A stretch of DNA of 64,000 nt, taken from assembly GCA_963717125.1 (NCBI GenBank), contig CAVQVG010000018.1:124001-188000 (forward strand). The letters are read 5' to 3'. This DNA is from RYN-230 sp963717125. GTDB lineage: Bacteria > Actinomycetota > Actinomycetes > Streptosporangiales > Streptosporangiaceae. Each line of letters starts with the position of its first letter. Within the stretch, counting starts at the first letter, position 1. This document shows positions 1 to 6,943 of this stretch, piece by piece. A program made the translations under genes and the position numbers. The notes beneath the pieces were generated by a model, which saw nothing but the letters and a program-made list of their open reading frames with translations, was not told the DNA's origin and did not search any database.

Positions 1-326
1 CGCCGGGCCTCGTGGCCGAGCAGCATGTTCTGCACGATGTCCAGGTTGTCGCACAGCGCGAGGTCCTGGTACACGGTGGCGATCCCGGCCTGGGTGGCGT
101 CCTTCGGGGTGCGGAAGTGCGCCCGCTGCCCCTGCCAGACAATCTCGCCGTGCGACGGCTCCCAGATGCCGGAGATGGTTTTGATCAGGGTCAACTTGCC
201 CGCCCCGTTGTCCCCGACCAGGGCAGTGACCTGCCCCGCCGGGATGTCGAGGTCGATCCCGTTGAGCGCCTGCACCGGGCCGAAGTTCTTCCCGATGCCG
301 CGCAACTGAAGTAGCGGCCCGTCCAT
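1..326 (-). CDS. Sugar ABC transporter ATP-binding protein (XylG/FrcA-like), N-terminal part
   Basis: First 108 codons of an ATPase that runs off the left edge of the window. From the ATG at 326 it reads MDGPLLQLRG, then a Walker A region GDNGAGKLTLIK (about residues 38-49), a Q-loop TVYQDLALCDN and NMLLGHEAR, as in one-domain carbohydrate importer ATPases. It would power uptake of the sugar bound by the lipoprotein at 450-1658, which lies upstream on the same strand. Oddity: the Ser that normally follows the Walker A lysine is Leu (codon TTG instead of TCG), which should disturb Mg-ATP binding. This could be real degeneration or a base error. The signature and Walker B motifs lie outside the window. 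Confidence 0.85.
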   Translation of the reverse strand, partial: MDGPLLQLRGIGKNFGPVQALNGIDLDIPAGQVTALVGDNGAGKLTLIKTISGIWEPSHGEIVWQGQRAHFRTPKDATQAGIATVYQDLALCDNLDIVQNMLLGHEAR

Positions 327-360
327 GGTGGCAGTTCCTTTGCTGCTGCTGGTGCGCGTC

Positions 361-392
361 GGAGCCCGGCCCGCCGCAGCGGGCCGGGCTCC
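361..392 (-). terminator. Strong hairpin between the binding-protein and ATPase genes
   Basis: GGAGCCCGGCCCG (361-373) pairs perfectly with CGGGCCGGGCTCC (380-392), giving a 13-bp stem with a 6-base loop. It lies in the 123-bp gap between the binding-protein stop and the ATPase start. No T-run follows on the minus strand, so it fits a partial terminator or mRNA-stabilising hairpin that lets the binding protein be made in excess over the ATPase. That role is inferred from other ABC importer operons. Confidence 0.6.
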
Positions 393-449
393 GTCTTCCG
401 AGCTACCTGTCACCGCATGGTGTCCCGGCTGATGTCCCGGCTCAGCCGG

Positions 450-1658
450 TCAGCCGGAGATCCCCGCCGCGGTGCAGTCCTTCGCGTACTTGCCAGCGCA
501 CAGCTGGGCGGCCGGCACGAACTTGTCCGCGATCACGGTCGAGTTCATGTTGGCCGTGGTGACCCACTCCGGGGTGAGCAGCACCGACTGGACCGAGGTC
601 TTCGTCTGCGGGTCGGTGGTGGTCTCGTTGATCAGGCTGGCCGGGGGCGTGAGGCCGGCCCGGATGTACATGGCCAGCGCCGCGGCGGCCTGCGCCTCCA
701 GGTAGATCGGCTTGTACACGGTGCCGCACTGGTAGCCGGTCAGGATGTTCTGCAGGCCAGTCAGCGTGGCGTCCTGGCCGGTGGTCGGGAACGTCTTCGC
801 CTTGATGCCCTGGTTTTGCAGGTAGTGGATGATCGGGGCGCCGTTCTCGTCGTTGGGGATCAGCGCGGCGTTGATGTTCTTGTGCGCGGTGTACTGCTGC
901 TGGAACTCGCTGAGCGCGGTCGGCGGGTCCCAGGTGCCGGCCGGGTTGCTCACGTCCTTCCAGCCGCTGCTGAACTTGGGCGCCAGCACCGCGTCATACC
1001 CCTGCGCGAACAGCGTCGCGTTGTTGTCGGTCGGCGCACCCTTCATGACGATGACCTGCGGCTTCTTCAAGCCCCAGGAGGACACGCAGCTGACCAGGCC
1101 CTGCCCGATCAGCTTGCCGACCTGCACGTTGTTGAAGCTGACGTAGTACTTGCGGGTGCCGCCCAGGGTCAGCCGGTCGTAGTCGATGACGGTGACGCCG
1201 TGCGCCTTGGCGTAGGACTCGATGTGCGCGCCGACGCCGGAGTCGAGCGGGTCGACGACCAGCACGCTGGCGCCCTTGGTGATCGCCGTCTGCGCGTCGC
1301 TGAACTGGGTCGCGTCGCTGCCGAGGGCGTTCTGCACGGTGAACTGCGAGGTCTTGAGCCCGGCCTTGGTGAAGGACTCCTTCAGGTAGGGCGCGTCGAA
1401 CTCGACGTAACGGGTGGACGACACGGTGTCCGGCAGGATCACGGCCACGTTGCCCTTGCCGCGGGCGGCGAGCGGCTTGAGCGTGGACATGGCGGACAGG
1501 CTGTTGTTCAGCTGGCTGAGCGAAAGCTGGGGTGCGGGGGCGGAGCTGCCGCTGGACGAGCTGGACGGCGAGCCGCCGCTGCTGCCGCAGGCGGCGATGA
1601 GCAGTGCCGCGCTGCCCGCACAGGCGGTCAGCGCAACTTTACGGGTGACTGAATGCAA
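450..1658 (-). CDS. XylF-like sugar ABC transporter substrate-binding lipoprotein
   Basis: Extracellular sugar-binding lipoprotein of about 402 residues. The chosen start is TTG at 1658 because GAGGTGG lies six bases upstream; GTG at 1673 is the alternative, and longer readings enter promoter DNA. A basic N-terminus and hydrophobic segment end in a lipobox, LIAAC (Cys24), followed by a Gly/Ser linker. The body is a type-1 periplasmic-binding fold with the D-xylose-binding signature YDRLTLGGTRKYYVSFNNVQ. It is followed by the hairpin at 361-392 and the ATPase gene, and preceded on the same strand by the response regulator and the ABC-kinase fusion. The substrate is probably a pentose, but that is inference from family resemblance. 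Confidence 0.9.
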   Translation of the reverse strand: MHSVTRKVALTACAGSAALLIAACGSSGGSPSSSSSGSSAPAPQLSLSQLNNSLSAMSTLKPLAARGKGNVAVILPDTVSSTRYVEFDAPYLKESFTKAGLKTSQFTVQNALGSDATQFSDAQTAITKGASVLVVDPLDSGVGAHIESYAKAHGVTVIDYDRLTLGGTRKYYVSFNNVQVGKLIGQGLVSCVSSWGLKKPQVIVMKGAPTDNNATLFAQGYDAVLAPKFSSGWKDVSNPAGTWDPPTALSEFQQQYTAHKNINAALIPNDENGAPIIHYLQNQGIKAKTFPTTGQDATLTGLQNILTGYQCGTVYKPIYLEAQAAAALAMYIRAGLTPPASLINETTTDPQTKTSVQSVLLTPEWVTTANMNSTVIADKFVPAAQLCAGKYAKDCTAAGISG

Positions 1659-2021
1659 GGGAACCCACCTCACTGTGGCGGAAACATGTCGGGGTCCTGC
1701 GGGGGCAGGTTCTGACTGCCGTGTTTCGCGAGCCCCCCATCTATCTGGGGAAACAGTAGGACGACGGTAATAAACAGAGCCGTAAACATTTCTGTCACGT
1801 CGTGAAAAAACCATTAATAATCGCAGCTTGGTGCGTACCGTCCGGTTCGCCGTCGGCTCGGTGCGCTGCGCGCTGAGGTGTCGCTATGTGGTGAGAAAGT
1901 GCACGTATTTGGACACAACTCACCGCGCAACATGGGCTGGGGGGTCTGCGGGGCCTGCTGGGGGTGGGCGGTGTGCGGGGTTGTTGGAGTGCGCTTAGCG
2001 GCGCACGGCGCGCTGAGCCGG
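1659..2021 (-). promoter_or_regulatory. Promoter/operator region of the sugar transporter
   Basis: A gene-free gap of 363 bases between the response regulator stop and the binding-protein start, with no ORF I believe. The part at about 1751-1822 is AT-rich against its surroundings. It carries two TAAACA copies 12 bp apart (1771-1776 and 1783-1788), the spacing used by OmpR-type regulators, and the 11-bp palindrome TCACGTCGTGA (1795-1805). The likely reading is a transporter promoter controlled by the adjacent OmpR-family regulator. This is inference from position and repeat geometry. Confidence 0.45.
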
Positions 2022-2729
2022 CTAGTCGGCGGCGATGCGGTAGCCGGCCCGGGGCTGGGTGAGGATCACCGGGGCGGTGCCGTCCGGCTCGAGCTTGGCG
2101 CGCAGCCGGCGGATGTAGACCCGGACGTACTCGGTCTCGGTCTCGTAGCCACGGCCCCACACCCGGCGCAGCAGGTGCGCGTGCGTGAGCAGCTTGCCGC
2201 GGTTGATGGCCAGCTCGCGGAGCAGGGCGAACTCGGTCGGGGTCAGGTGCACCGCCGTGCCGTCCCGGCGGACCTGCTGGCTGGCCAGATCGATTTCCAG
2301 CTGCCCGATCGTGATCAGCGTGGGGGCGGCCCGCGGCACGGCCTCTCCCGGGCGGGTGCGGCGCAGCGTCGCGGTGATCCGGGCCAGCAGTTCCTCGATG
2401 CTGAACGGCTTGGTCAGGTAGTCGTCGGCGCCCATGTTCAGCGCGGTCACCTTGTCCCGCTCCCCGCCGCGGGCCGAGATCACGATGATGGCCACCGGCG
2501 ACTGCTCGCGGATCAGCTGGCACAACTCGAAGCCGTCCACCTCGGGCAGCGTCAGATCGAGCAGCACGATGTCCGGGTCCTCGGTCTCCAGCAGGTTCAG
2601 CGCGCGTAGCCCGTCCAGCGACACCACCGTGTCGAAGCCGCGCACGGCCAGGTTGGACCGGATCAAATCGACGATGTTGGGATCGTCCTCGACCACGAGC
2701 GCCCGCGTGTTCCCGGCCGGCTCAGGCAT
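2022..2729 (-). CDS. OmpR/KdpE-type response regulator
   Basis: A 235-residue two-component regulator. The receiver domain (about residues 8-125) has the acidic pair E14-D15-D16, phosphoacceptor D58 in LLDLT, and the conserved lysine in YLTKPF. The C-terminal winged helix (about 140-233) has HLTPTEFALLRELA and TETEYVRVYIRRLRAKL. The start is ATG at 2729, which overlaps the end of the upstream kinase by 8 bases, so the two are translationally coupled. Longer starts run into the kinase gene. Phosphorylated by the ABC-kinase fusion, it probably controls the sugar transporter promoter immediately downstream on the same strand. Confidence 0.93.
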   Translation of the reverse strand: MPEPAGNTRALVVEDDPNIVDLIRSNLAVRGFDTVVSLDGLRALNLLETEDPDIVLLDLTLPEVDGFELCQLIREQSPVAIIVISARGGERDKVTALNMGADDYLTKPFSIEELLARITATLRRTRPGEAVPRAAPTLITIGQLEIDLASQQVRRDGTAVHLTPTEFALLRELAINRGKLLTHAHLLRRVWGRGYETETEYVRVYIRRLRAKLEPDGTAPVILTQPRAGYRIAAD

Positions 2730-5190
2730 CGGCCACCGCGCCCGCCGCGGGCTCCGTCGCCCCATCCGGCGCGGCCGGGTTCTCCACCGGCAGGTGGATC
2801 CGGAAGCAGGTGCCCCGGGCCGGCTGGTCCAGCTCCATCCGGCCGCCGTGCGCGGCCACGATGCCGCGGGCGATGGACAGCCCCAGGCCGGACCCGGAAC
2901 TCGCCGCCCGGCGCCGCCGCCGCATCGGCTCGAACGGCGCCTGCGCCACGTCGGGCGGCAGGCCCGGTCCGTCGTCGGCCACCGTCACCAGCACCGTGCC
3001 CGGCCCATCCGGCGCCGCGCTGACCATGACCCGGGTGCCGGCCGGGTTGTGGCTGGTCGCGTTGCTCAGCAGGTTCACGAACACCTGCTCGAGCCGGTCG
3101 TGGTCGGCCCAGATCGGCGGCAGCCGGTCGGCGCAGTCCACCTCGACCAGGGGTGCGCCGGCCGGCGGCAGGCAGGCGATGGCGGCGTCCAGCACCAGCG
3201 GGATGCTGCACCAGTCGCGCTGCAACGACAAGATGCCGGACTCGATGGCGGAGAACCGGAGCAGGTCGTTGACCAGCCGGCCCAGCCGGGACGATTCGGC
3301 CGCGATCCGGGTCAGGAAGCGCTGCTGAGATTCCGCGTCCCAGGTGACGTCCGGCTGGAGCAGGCTGGACGCGTACCCCTTGATCGCGGTCAGCGGGGTG
3401 CGCAGCTCGTGGCTCAGCCGGGACAGGAAGCCCCGCTGCAGTTCCCGGGACCGGCGCAGCGCGGCGGTCTCCTGGATGGCGGACCAGGCCGCCTCCCGTT
3501 CCAGGGCCAGCCGCAGCGAGTGCGCGGCGTCCTCCAGCAGCGCGGCGGTCGCGTCCGGCGGCGGCGCGCCGCACCACCGGGCGACCAGCGCGGACCGGCC
3601 GCCCGGCGCCGGGAACGCGACCGACAGCAGATGCTCGCCCCCGGCCAGCCGCGCCGCCGCGCCGTCCTGGCCCGCCACCGCCAGCGCGGCCCCGGCCGCG
3701 TGCCGCGCCGCCGCGGAGCACTCGGCGCCTTCCCCGCCCGCCGGGCGCGCGGCCGCGCGGCAGACGGCGGGCCCGTCCGGCGGCTGGGCCAGCAGCGCGA
3801 CCTCGTCGGCCTCCAGCCCCCGGCGCAGCGCCTGCAGCGCCGCGCCCAGCCCCTCGGCCACCGGCACCGGCCCGGCCAGGATCTGCAGCATCTCCCGGAT
3901 CGTCTCCAGCACCCGGTTCCGCGCGGTGACCTCCTCGAGCAGCCGGTCGCGTTCCACCGCGCTGGCCACGTACCCGGCGTACAGCGAGGCCAGGTCGAGG
4001 TCGTCGCGGCGCGGCGGGCCGGCCGTCGCGCGGAACACGGTGATCACGCCGAGCAGCCCGCCGGGTCCCAGCACCGGGACCGACCAGGAACTGGCCACCT
4101 TGGCCGACCTGGCCAGCTCGGTGAACGGCCCCCAGGTGGTACCGGCCTGCACGTTCTCCTCGACGACCGGGGCTTGCCCGGCCGCGGCCAGCCCGACCGG
4201 GCCGCCGGCCGGGCCGGACGGCAGCCGGGACCAGGCGTGCAGCAGTTGCGGCGCCAGCCCGAGCGACGCGGCGCAGACCAGCGCGGAATCCTCCAGCAGG
4301 TGGATGCACAGCCGCTCGCTGCCCAGCGCGGCGCCGAGCGCGGACAGGATCAGCGACAGGCTGCTGGACGGGTCGGCCGACACCAGCCGCCCGGTCAGCC
4401 CGTGCAGCCGGGTGAGCTGCCGCCGGGCCGAGGAGTCCACCTCCTGCCCGGAGACCAGCGCCACCACGTCGTCCGGGTGCACCTCGCTCGGTGAGACCTC
4501 CGCGATGACCCGGCCCTGCCGGAGCACCACGATGCGGTCGGCCAGCCGGAACATCTGCCCCGTGTCATGACAAGCCAGCAGCACCGTGGTGCCCTGCTCG
4601 CGGACCCGCATGATCAGCTCTTCGACCAGCCCGGACTCCTGCACGCCCAGGGAGGCGGTGGGCTCGTCGAGCAGCAGCAGCCGCGGCTGGTGCACCATGG
4701 CCCGGGCTACCGCCACCATCTGGCGCTGCCCGCCGGACAGCGACCGGACCGAACGCTCCGGGTCGTGCAGCGGCACGCCCAGCCGCTCGAAGATGCGGGC
4801 CGCGTCGGTGCGCAACCGGATGTCGGACAGTAGTTGCCCGCGGCGTTCCCGGCCGAGCAGCACGTTCGAGGCCACGTTGAGGTTCTCGCACAGCGACAGG
4901 TCCTGCCAGACCACCGAGATGCCGCGGCGCTTGGCGCCGATCGGGTCGGCGGGCACCGGGCGGCCGTCCAGCACGATCGCCCCGGAAGTCGGCGCGATGT
5001 CCCCGGCGATGCAGCGGACCAGCGTGCTCTTGCCCGCGCCGTTCTCGCCGGCCAGCGCGACCAGCTCGCCGGCCCGCACCGTGAGGTCGATCGCGTCCAG
5101 CGCCGTCAGCGGGCCGAACCGGACGCCGAGCCCGGACACCGCGAGCTGCGCCGCCGCGACCGCGCTGGCCGAGCTCACCGTGGCAGTCAT
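2722..5190 (-). CDS. Fused sugar-type ABC ATPase - GAF - sensor histidine kinase
   Basis: An 822-residue fusion. Residues 12-255 are a full ABC ATPase: Walker A GENGAGKST (48-56), Q-loop WQDLSLCENL (95-104), signature LSGGQ (151-155), Walker B LLLLDEP with E176, and H-loop H208. It most resembles one-domain carbohydrate importer ATPases and the neighbouring ATPase at 1-326. Residues about 270-415 are GAF-like, and 430-570 look like a second degenerate GAF/linker. The HisKA domain carries H594 in SHELRTPL. The HATPase domain has the N-box N706-N710, G1 DDGPG (739-743) and G2 GSGLGL (766-771). No membrane segment is visible, so the protein is probably cytoplasmic. The start is ATG at 5190 (5226 is an alternative). 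It overlaps the response regulator by 8 bases. The ABC domain may couple transporter state or sugar flux to phosphorylation; that is inference. Confidence 0.92.
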   Translation of the reverse strand: MTATVSSASAVAAAQLAVSGLGVRFGPLTALDAIDLTVRAGELVALAGENGAGKSTLVRCIAGDIAPTSGAIVLDGRPVPADPIGAKRRGISVVWQDLSLCENLNVASNVLLGRERRGQLLSDIRLRTDAARIFERLGVPLHDPERSVRSLSGGQRQMVAVARAMVHQPRLLLLDEPTASLGVQESGLVEELIMRVREQGTTVLLACHDTGQMFRLADRIVVLRQGRVIAEVSPSEVHPDDVVALVSGQEVDSSARRQLTRLHGLTGRLVSADPSSSLSLILSALGAALGSERLCIHLLEDSALVCAASLGLAPQLLHAWSRLPSGPAGGPVGLAAAGQAPVVEENVQAGTTWGPFTELARSAKVASSWSVPVLGPGGLLGVITVFRATAGPPRRDDLDLASLYAGYVASAVERDRLLEEVTARNRVLETIREMLQILAGPVPVAEGLGAALQALRRGLEADEVALLAQPPDGPAVCRAAARPAGGEGAECSAAARHAAGAALAVAGQDGAAARLAGGEHLLSVAFPAPGGRSALVARWCGAPPPDATAALLEDAAHSLRLALEREAAWSAIQETAALRRSRELQRGFLSRLSHELRTPLTAIKGYASSLLQPDVTWDAESQQRFLTRIAAESSRLGRLVNDLLRFSAIESGILSLQRDWCSIPLVLDAAIACLPPAGAPLVEVDCADRLPPIWADHDRLEQVFVNLLSNATSHNPAGTRVMVSAAPDGPGTVLVTVADDGPGLPPDVAQAPFEPMRRRRRAASSGSGLGLSIARGIVAAHGGRMELDQPARGTCFRIHLPVENPAAPDGATEPAAGAVADA

Positions 5191-5247
5191 GCGGACATTG
5201 TGGTCTGAACCCAGGCTGAGCACCATACGCTCAGCTGGCCCGCCGGG

Positions 5248-5278
5248 TTGACTGCGTACCCGGGTACGGCTGTTAGCG
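5248..5278 (+). promoter_or_regulatory. mer-type MerR promoter/operator
   Basis: TTGACT (5248-5253) and TTAGCG (5273-5278) are separated by 19 bp, the over-long spacer typical of MerR-activated promoters. Between them lies the perfect 14-bp palindrome CGTACCCGGGTACG (5255-5268). From memory the layout closely resembles the Tn501/Tn21 mer operator (TTGACT, CCGTAC..GTACGG, 19-bp spacer). The start codon is only 9 bases past the -10, so the transcript should be nearly leaderless. The MerR protein would control itself and the thioredoxin. Confidence 0.75.
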
Positions 5279-5286
5279 TCGCGAAC

Positions 5287-5691
5287 ATGGCTGGGTTGAC
5301 GATCGGCAAATTCGCCGCCGCCGAGGGCGTCGGTGTCGAGACGGTGCGGTTCTACCAGCGGCGCGGGCTGCTGGCCCAGCCGGACCGGGGCCGCTCCGGG
5401 TTCCGCGAGTACTCCGAGGACGACCGGTCGCGGCTGGCCTTCATCCGCCGGGCCCGCGCGCTCGGCTTCAGCCTGGGCGAGATCCGGGACCTGCTCGGCC
5501 CAGCCCAGGCCCGGTCCACCGCCGAGATCGTCCAGGCGGCCGAGCTGAAGCTGGCCGCCAACGCGGCCCGGATGCGTGAGCTGGCCCAGCTGCAGTGCCG
5601 GCTGCGCCGCCTGGTCCAGGTATGCGAGCACGGCGACAGCGACGACTGCATCGCGCTGCACATCACCGAACCACGAGAGGAACTGGCCTGA
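5287..5691 (+). CDS. MerR-family transcriptional regulator
   Basis: A 134-residue regulator. The winged-helix N-terminus reads TIGKFAAAEGVGVETVRFYQ, then RRGLL and FREYSEDD. A dimerisation helix and a short effector-binding tail follow, with Cys at 104, 113 and 121 (VCEHGDSDDC). The last two resemble the metal-binding pair of mercury and other thiophilic-metal sensors, but the MerR Cys82 equivalent is missing (Ile/Val here), so the ligand is uncertain. The start is ATG at 5287, almost leaderless behind the mer-like promoter. Its stop overlaps the thioredoxin start (TGATG), so the two are coupled. It is divergent from the ABC-kinase fusion, 96 bp away. Confidence 0.88.
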   Translation: MAGLTIGKFAAAEGVGVETVRFYQRRGLLAQPDRGRSGFREYSEDDRSRLAFIRRARALGFSLGEIRDLLGPAQARSTAEIVQAAELKLAANAARMRELAQLQCRLRRLVQVCEHGDSDDCIALHITEPREELA

Positions 5692-6134
5692 TGAGTACCG
5701 ACCTGACCAGTACGGGCCCGGCCGGCCCCGGCAGGGGCCTCGGCGCGGAGCGGCGATCGGGGGCCGGGGGTTCCGGGGGTAGTCCCCCGGGGGAGCAGAG
5801 CGGGGGGTCGGCCCCCCGGGTCAATACCGTGACTGACGAGACGTTCGCGGACGCTGTGCTGCGCAACCCCCGCCCCGTCCTGGTCGAGTTCTGGGCGGTG
5901 TGGTGCCCGCCGTGCCGCCAGCTCGCCCCGGTACTGGACGCGCTCGCCGCCGACCTGGCCGGCCAGGTCAACGTGGTCAAGGTCAACATCGACGAGAACC
6001 CGCAGACCGTGCAGCGCTGCGGGATCATGCTCGCGCCGACCATGAACCTGTACCGCGGCGGCGAGGTCGTCCGCCAGGTGGTGGGGGCCCGGTCCAAGTC
6101 CGCCCTGCTCCGCGCGTTCGCCCTGGCCGGGTAA
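5691..6134 (+). CDS. Thioredoxin-family protein with a repeat-derived N-terminal insert
   Basis: A 147-residue cytoplasmic disulfide reductase. The thioredoxin fold covers about residues 46-146, with active site WCPPC (71-75) instead of the usual WCGPC and the cis-Pro loop APTMNLY. The Pro between the cysteines suggests an altered redox potential. Residues 17-43 (GAERRSGAGG onward) are encoded exactly by the 81-bp repeat at 5740-5820 and are not part of the fold. Ordinary bacterial thioredoxins are about 105-110 residues. The start ATG overlaps the MerR stop. With the metal- or thiol-responsive regulator upstream, it probably answers thiol or metal stress. Confidence 0.9.
   Translation: MSTDLTSTGPAGPGRGLGAERRSGAGGSGGSPPGEQSGGSAPRVNTVTDETFADAVLRNPRPVLVEFWAVWCPPCRQLAPVLDALAADLAGQVNVVKVNIDENPQTVQRCGIMLAPTMNLYRGGEVVRQVVGARSKSALLRAFALAG
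5740..5820 (+). repeat. 81-bp in-frame repeat, copy A (in thioredoxin)
   Basis: GC-rich 81-bp (27-codon) element starting TCGGCGCGGAGCGGCGATC and ending GGTCGGCCCCCCGGG. It contains strong internal palindromes such as GGGGGTAGTCCCCC and CCGGGGGGTCGGCCCCCCGG. It matches copy B (55077-55157) at 77 of 81 positions and reverse-oriented copy C (56080-56160) at 76 of 81. It is read in the same codon phase as copy B, giving GAERRSGAGGSGGSPPGE. Confidence 0.9.
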
Positions 6135-6193
6135 CTGGCCGAGTCTGCGGCGCCGCCTTGCCCCAGCGGCCAGCCGCTGGGCAGGGTAGGAGC

Positions 6194-6847
6194 ATGATCG
6201 AGGCTGTCATATTCGACCTGGACGGCGTGCTGATCGACTCCGAGCCGGTGTGGGAGGAGGTCCGCCGCCAGGTGGTGGCCGAGCACGGTGGGCAGTGGGC
6301 CGCGGACACCCAGCAGCGGCTGATGGGCATGAGCACCGGGGAGTGGGCCAGCTACCTGAGCGCCGGCCTCGGCGTCCAGCTCCCGCCGGACCAGGTCGCG
6401 CGGGTGGTCATCAGCCAGATGGCCGACCGGTACCGCGAGCACCTGCCGCTCATGCCCGGCGCGGTAACCGCGGTCCGGGCACTGGCCGCACACTGGCCGC
6501 TCGGCCTGGCCAGCTCCGCACCGTTGTCGCTCATCGACACGGTGCTCAACGCCAGCGCCCTCCGGCCGTACTTCGCTGCCACCATGTCAACCGAGCAGGT
6601 CATGGCCGGCAAGCCGGCCCCCGACATCTACCTCGCGGTCGCGGCCAAGCTGGGCCAGCCGCCGGCGGACTGCGCCGCGGTGGAGGACTCGGCCAACGGG
6701 CTGCGCTCGGCCGCCGCCGCGGGCTGCCAGGTGATCGCCGTACCGCACCCCCGGTATCCACCCGGCCCGGACGCGCTCGCCCTGGCCCTGGCCCGCACCA
6801 GCCTCACCGACCTCACCCCGGACACAGTGCGCGCCCTCACCCCCTGA
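6194..6847 (+). CDS. HAD-superfamily phosphatase (phosphoglycolate/sugar phosphatase-like)
   Basis: A 217-residue subfamily IA HAD hydrolase. Motif I is FDLDGVLIDSEP, with nucleophile Asp9 and acid/base Asp11. Motif II is the Ser/Thr in LGLASSAP, motif III is Lys in MAGKPAPDIY, and motif IV is VEDSANGL. A helical cap lies between motifs I and II. The family dephosphorylates small sugar or organophosphate substrates; the substrate cannot be told here, though beta-phosphoglucomutases share this layout. It starts at ATG 6194, 59 bp after the thioredoxin stop. Confidence 0.88.
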   Translation: MIEAVIFDLDGVLIDSEPVWEEVRRQVVAEHGGQWAADTQQRLMGMSTGEWASYLSAGLGVQLPPDQVARVVISQMADRYREHLPLMPGAVTAVRALAAHWPLGLASSAPLSLIDTVLNASALRPYFAATMSTEQVMAGKPAPDIYLAVAAKLGQPPADCAAVEDSANGLRSAAAAGCQVIAVPHPRYPPGPDALALALARTSLTDLTPDTVRALTP

Positions 6848-6857
6848 CCTGCGGATC

Positions 6858-6905
6858 GTGATCAACCGGTAGGTGTTGCCAGGACAACAGCAATCGGTTG
6901 ATCAC
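6858..6905. promoter_or_regulatory. Composite inverted repeat before the F420-type oxidoreductase
   Basis: GTGATCAACCG (6858-6868) and CGGTTGATCAC (6895-6905) form perfect 11-bp arms. An inner dyad, TGTTG/CAACA (6874-6878 and 6885-6889), lies between them. It sits just after the HAD stop and 38 bp before the next start. It could be an operator or a bifurcated terminator hairpin. There is no T-run, so I lean to a protein-binding site. Confidence 0.5.
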
Positions 6906-6943
6906 GGGCTGACCGGGCGGCCGGGCCGTGCGAGGATCGCGCT

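Noticed and set aside
2434..4494. 686-codon plus-strand ORF and several others over the ABC-kinase gene
   Set aside because: Shadow of the minus-strand kinase gene; Arg/Gly/Pro/Gln-rich with no domain.
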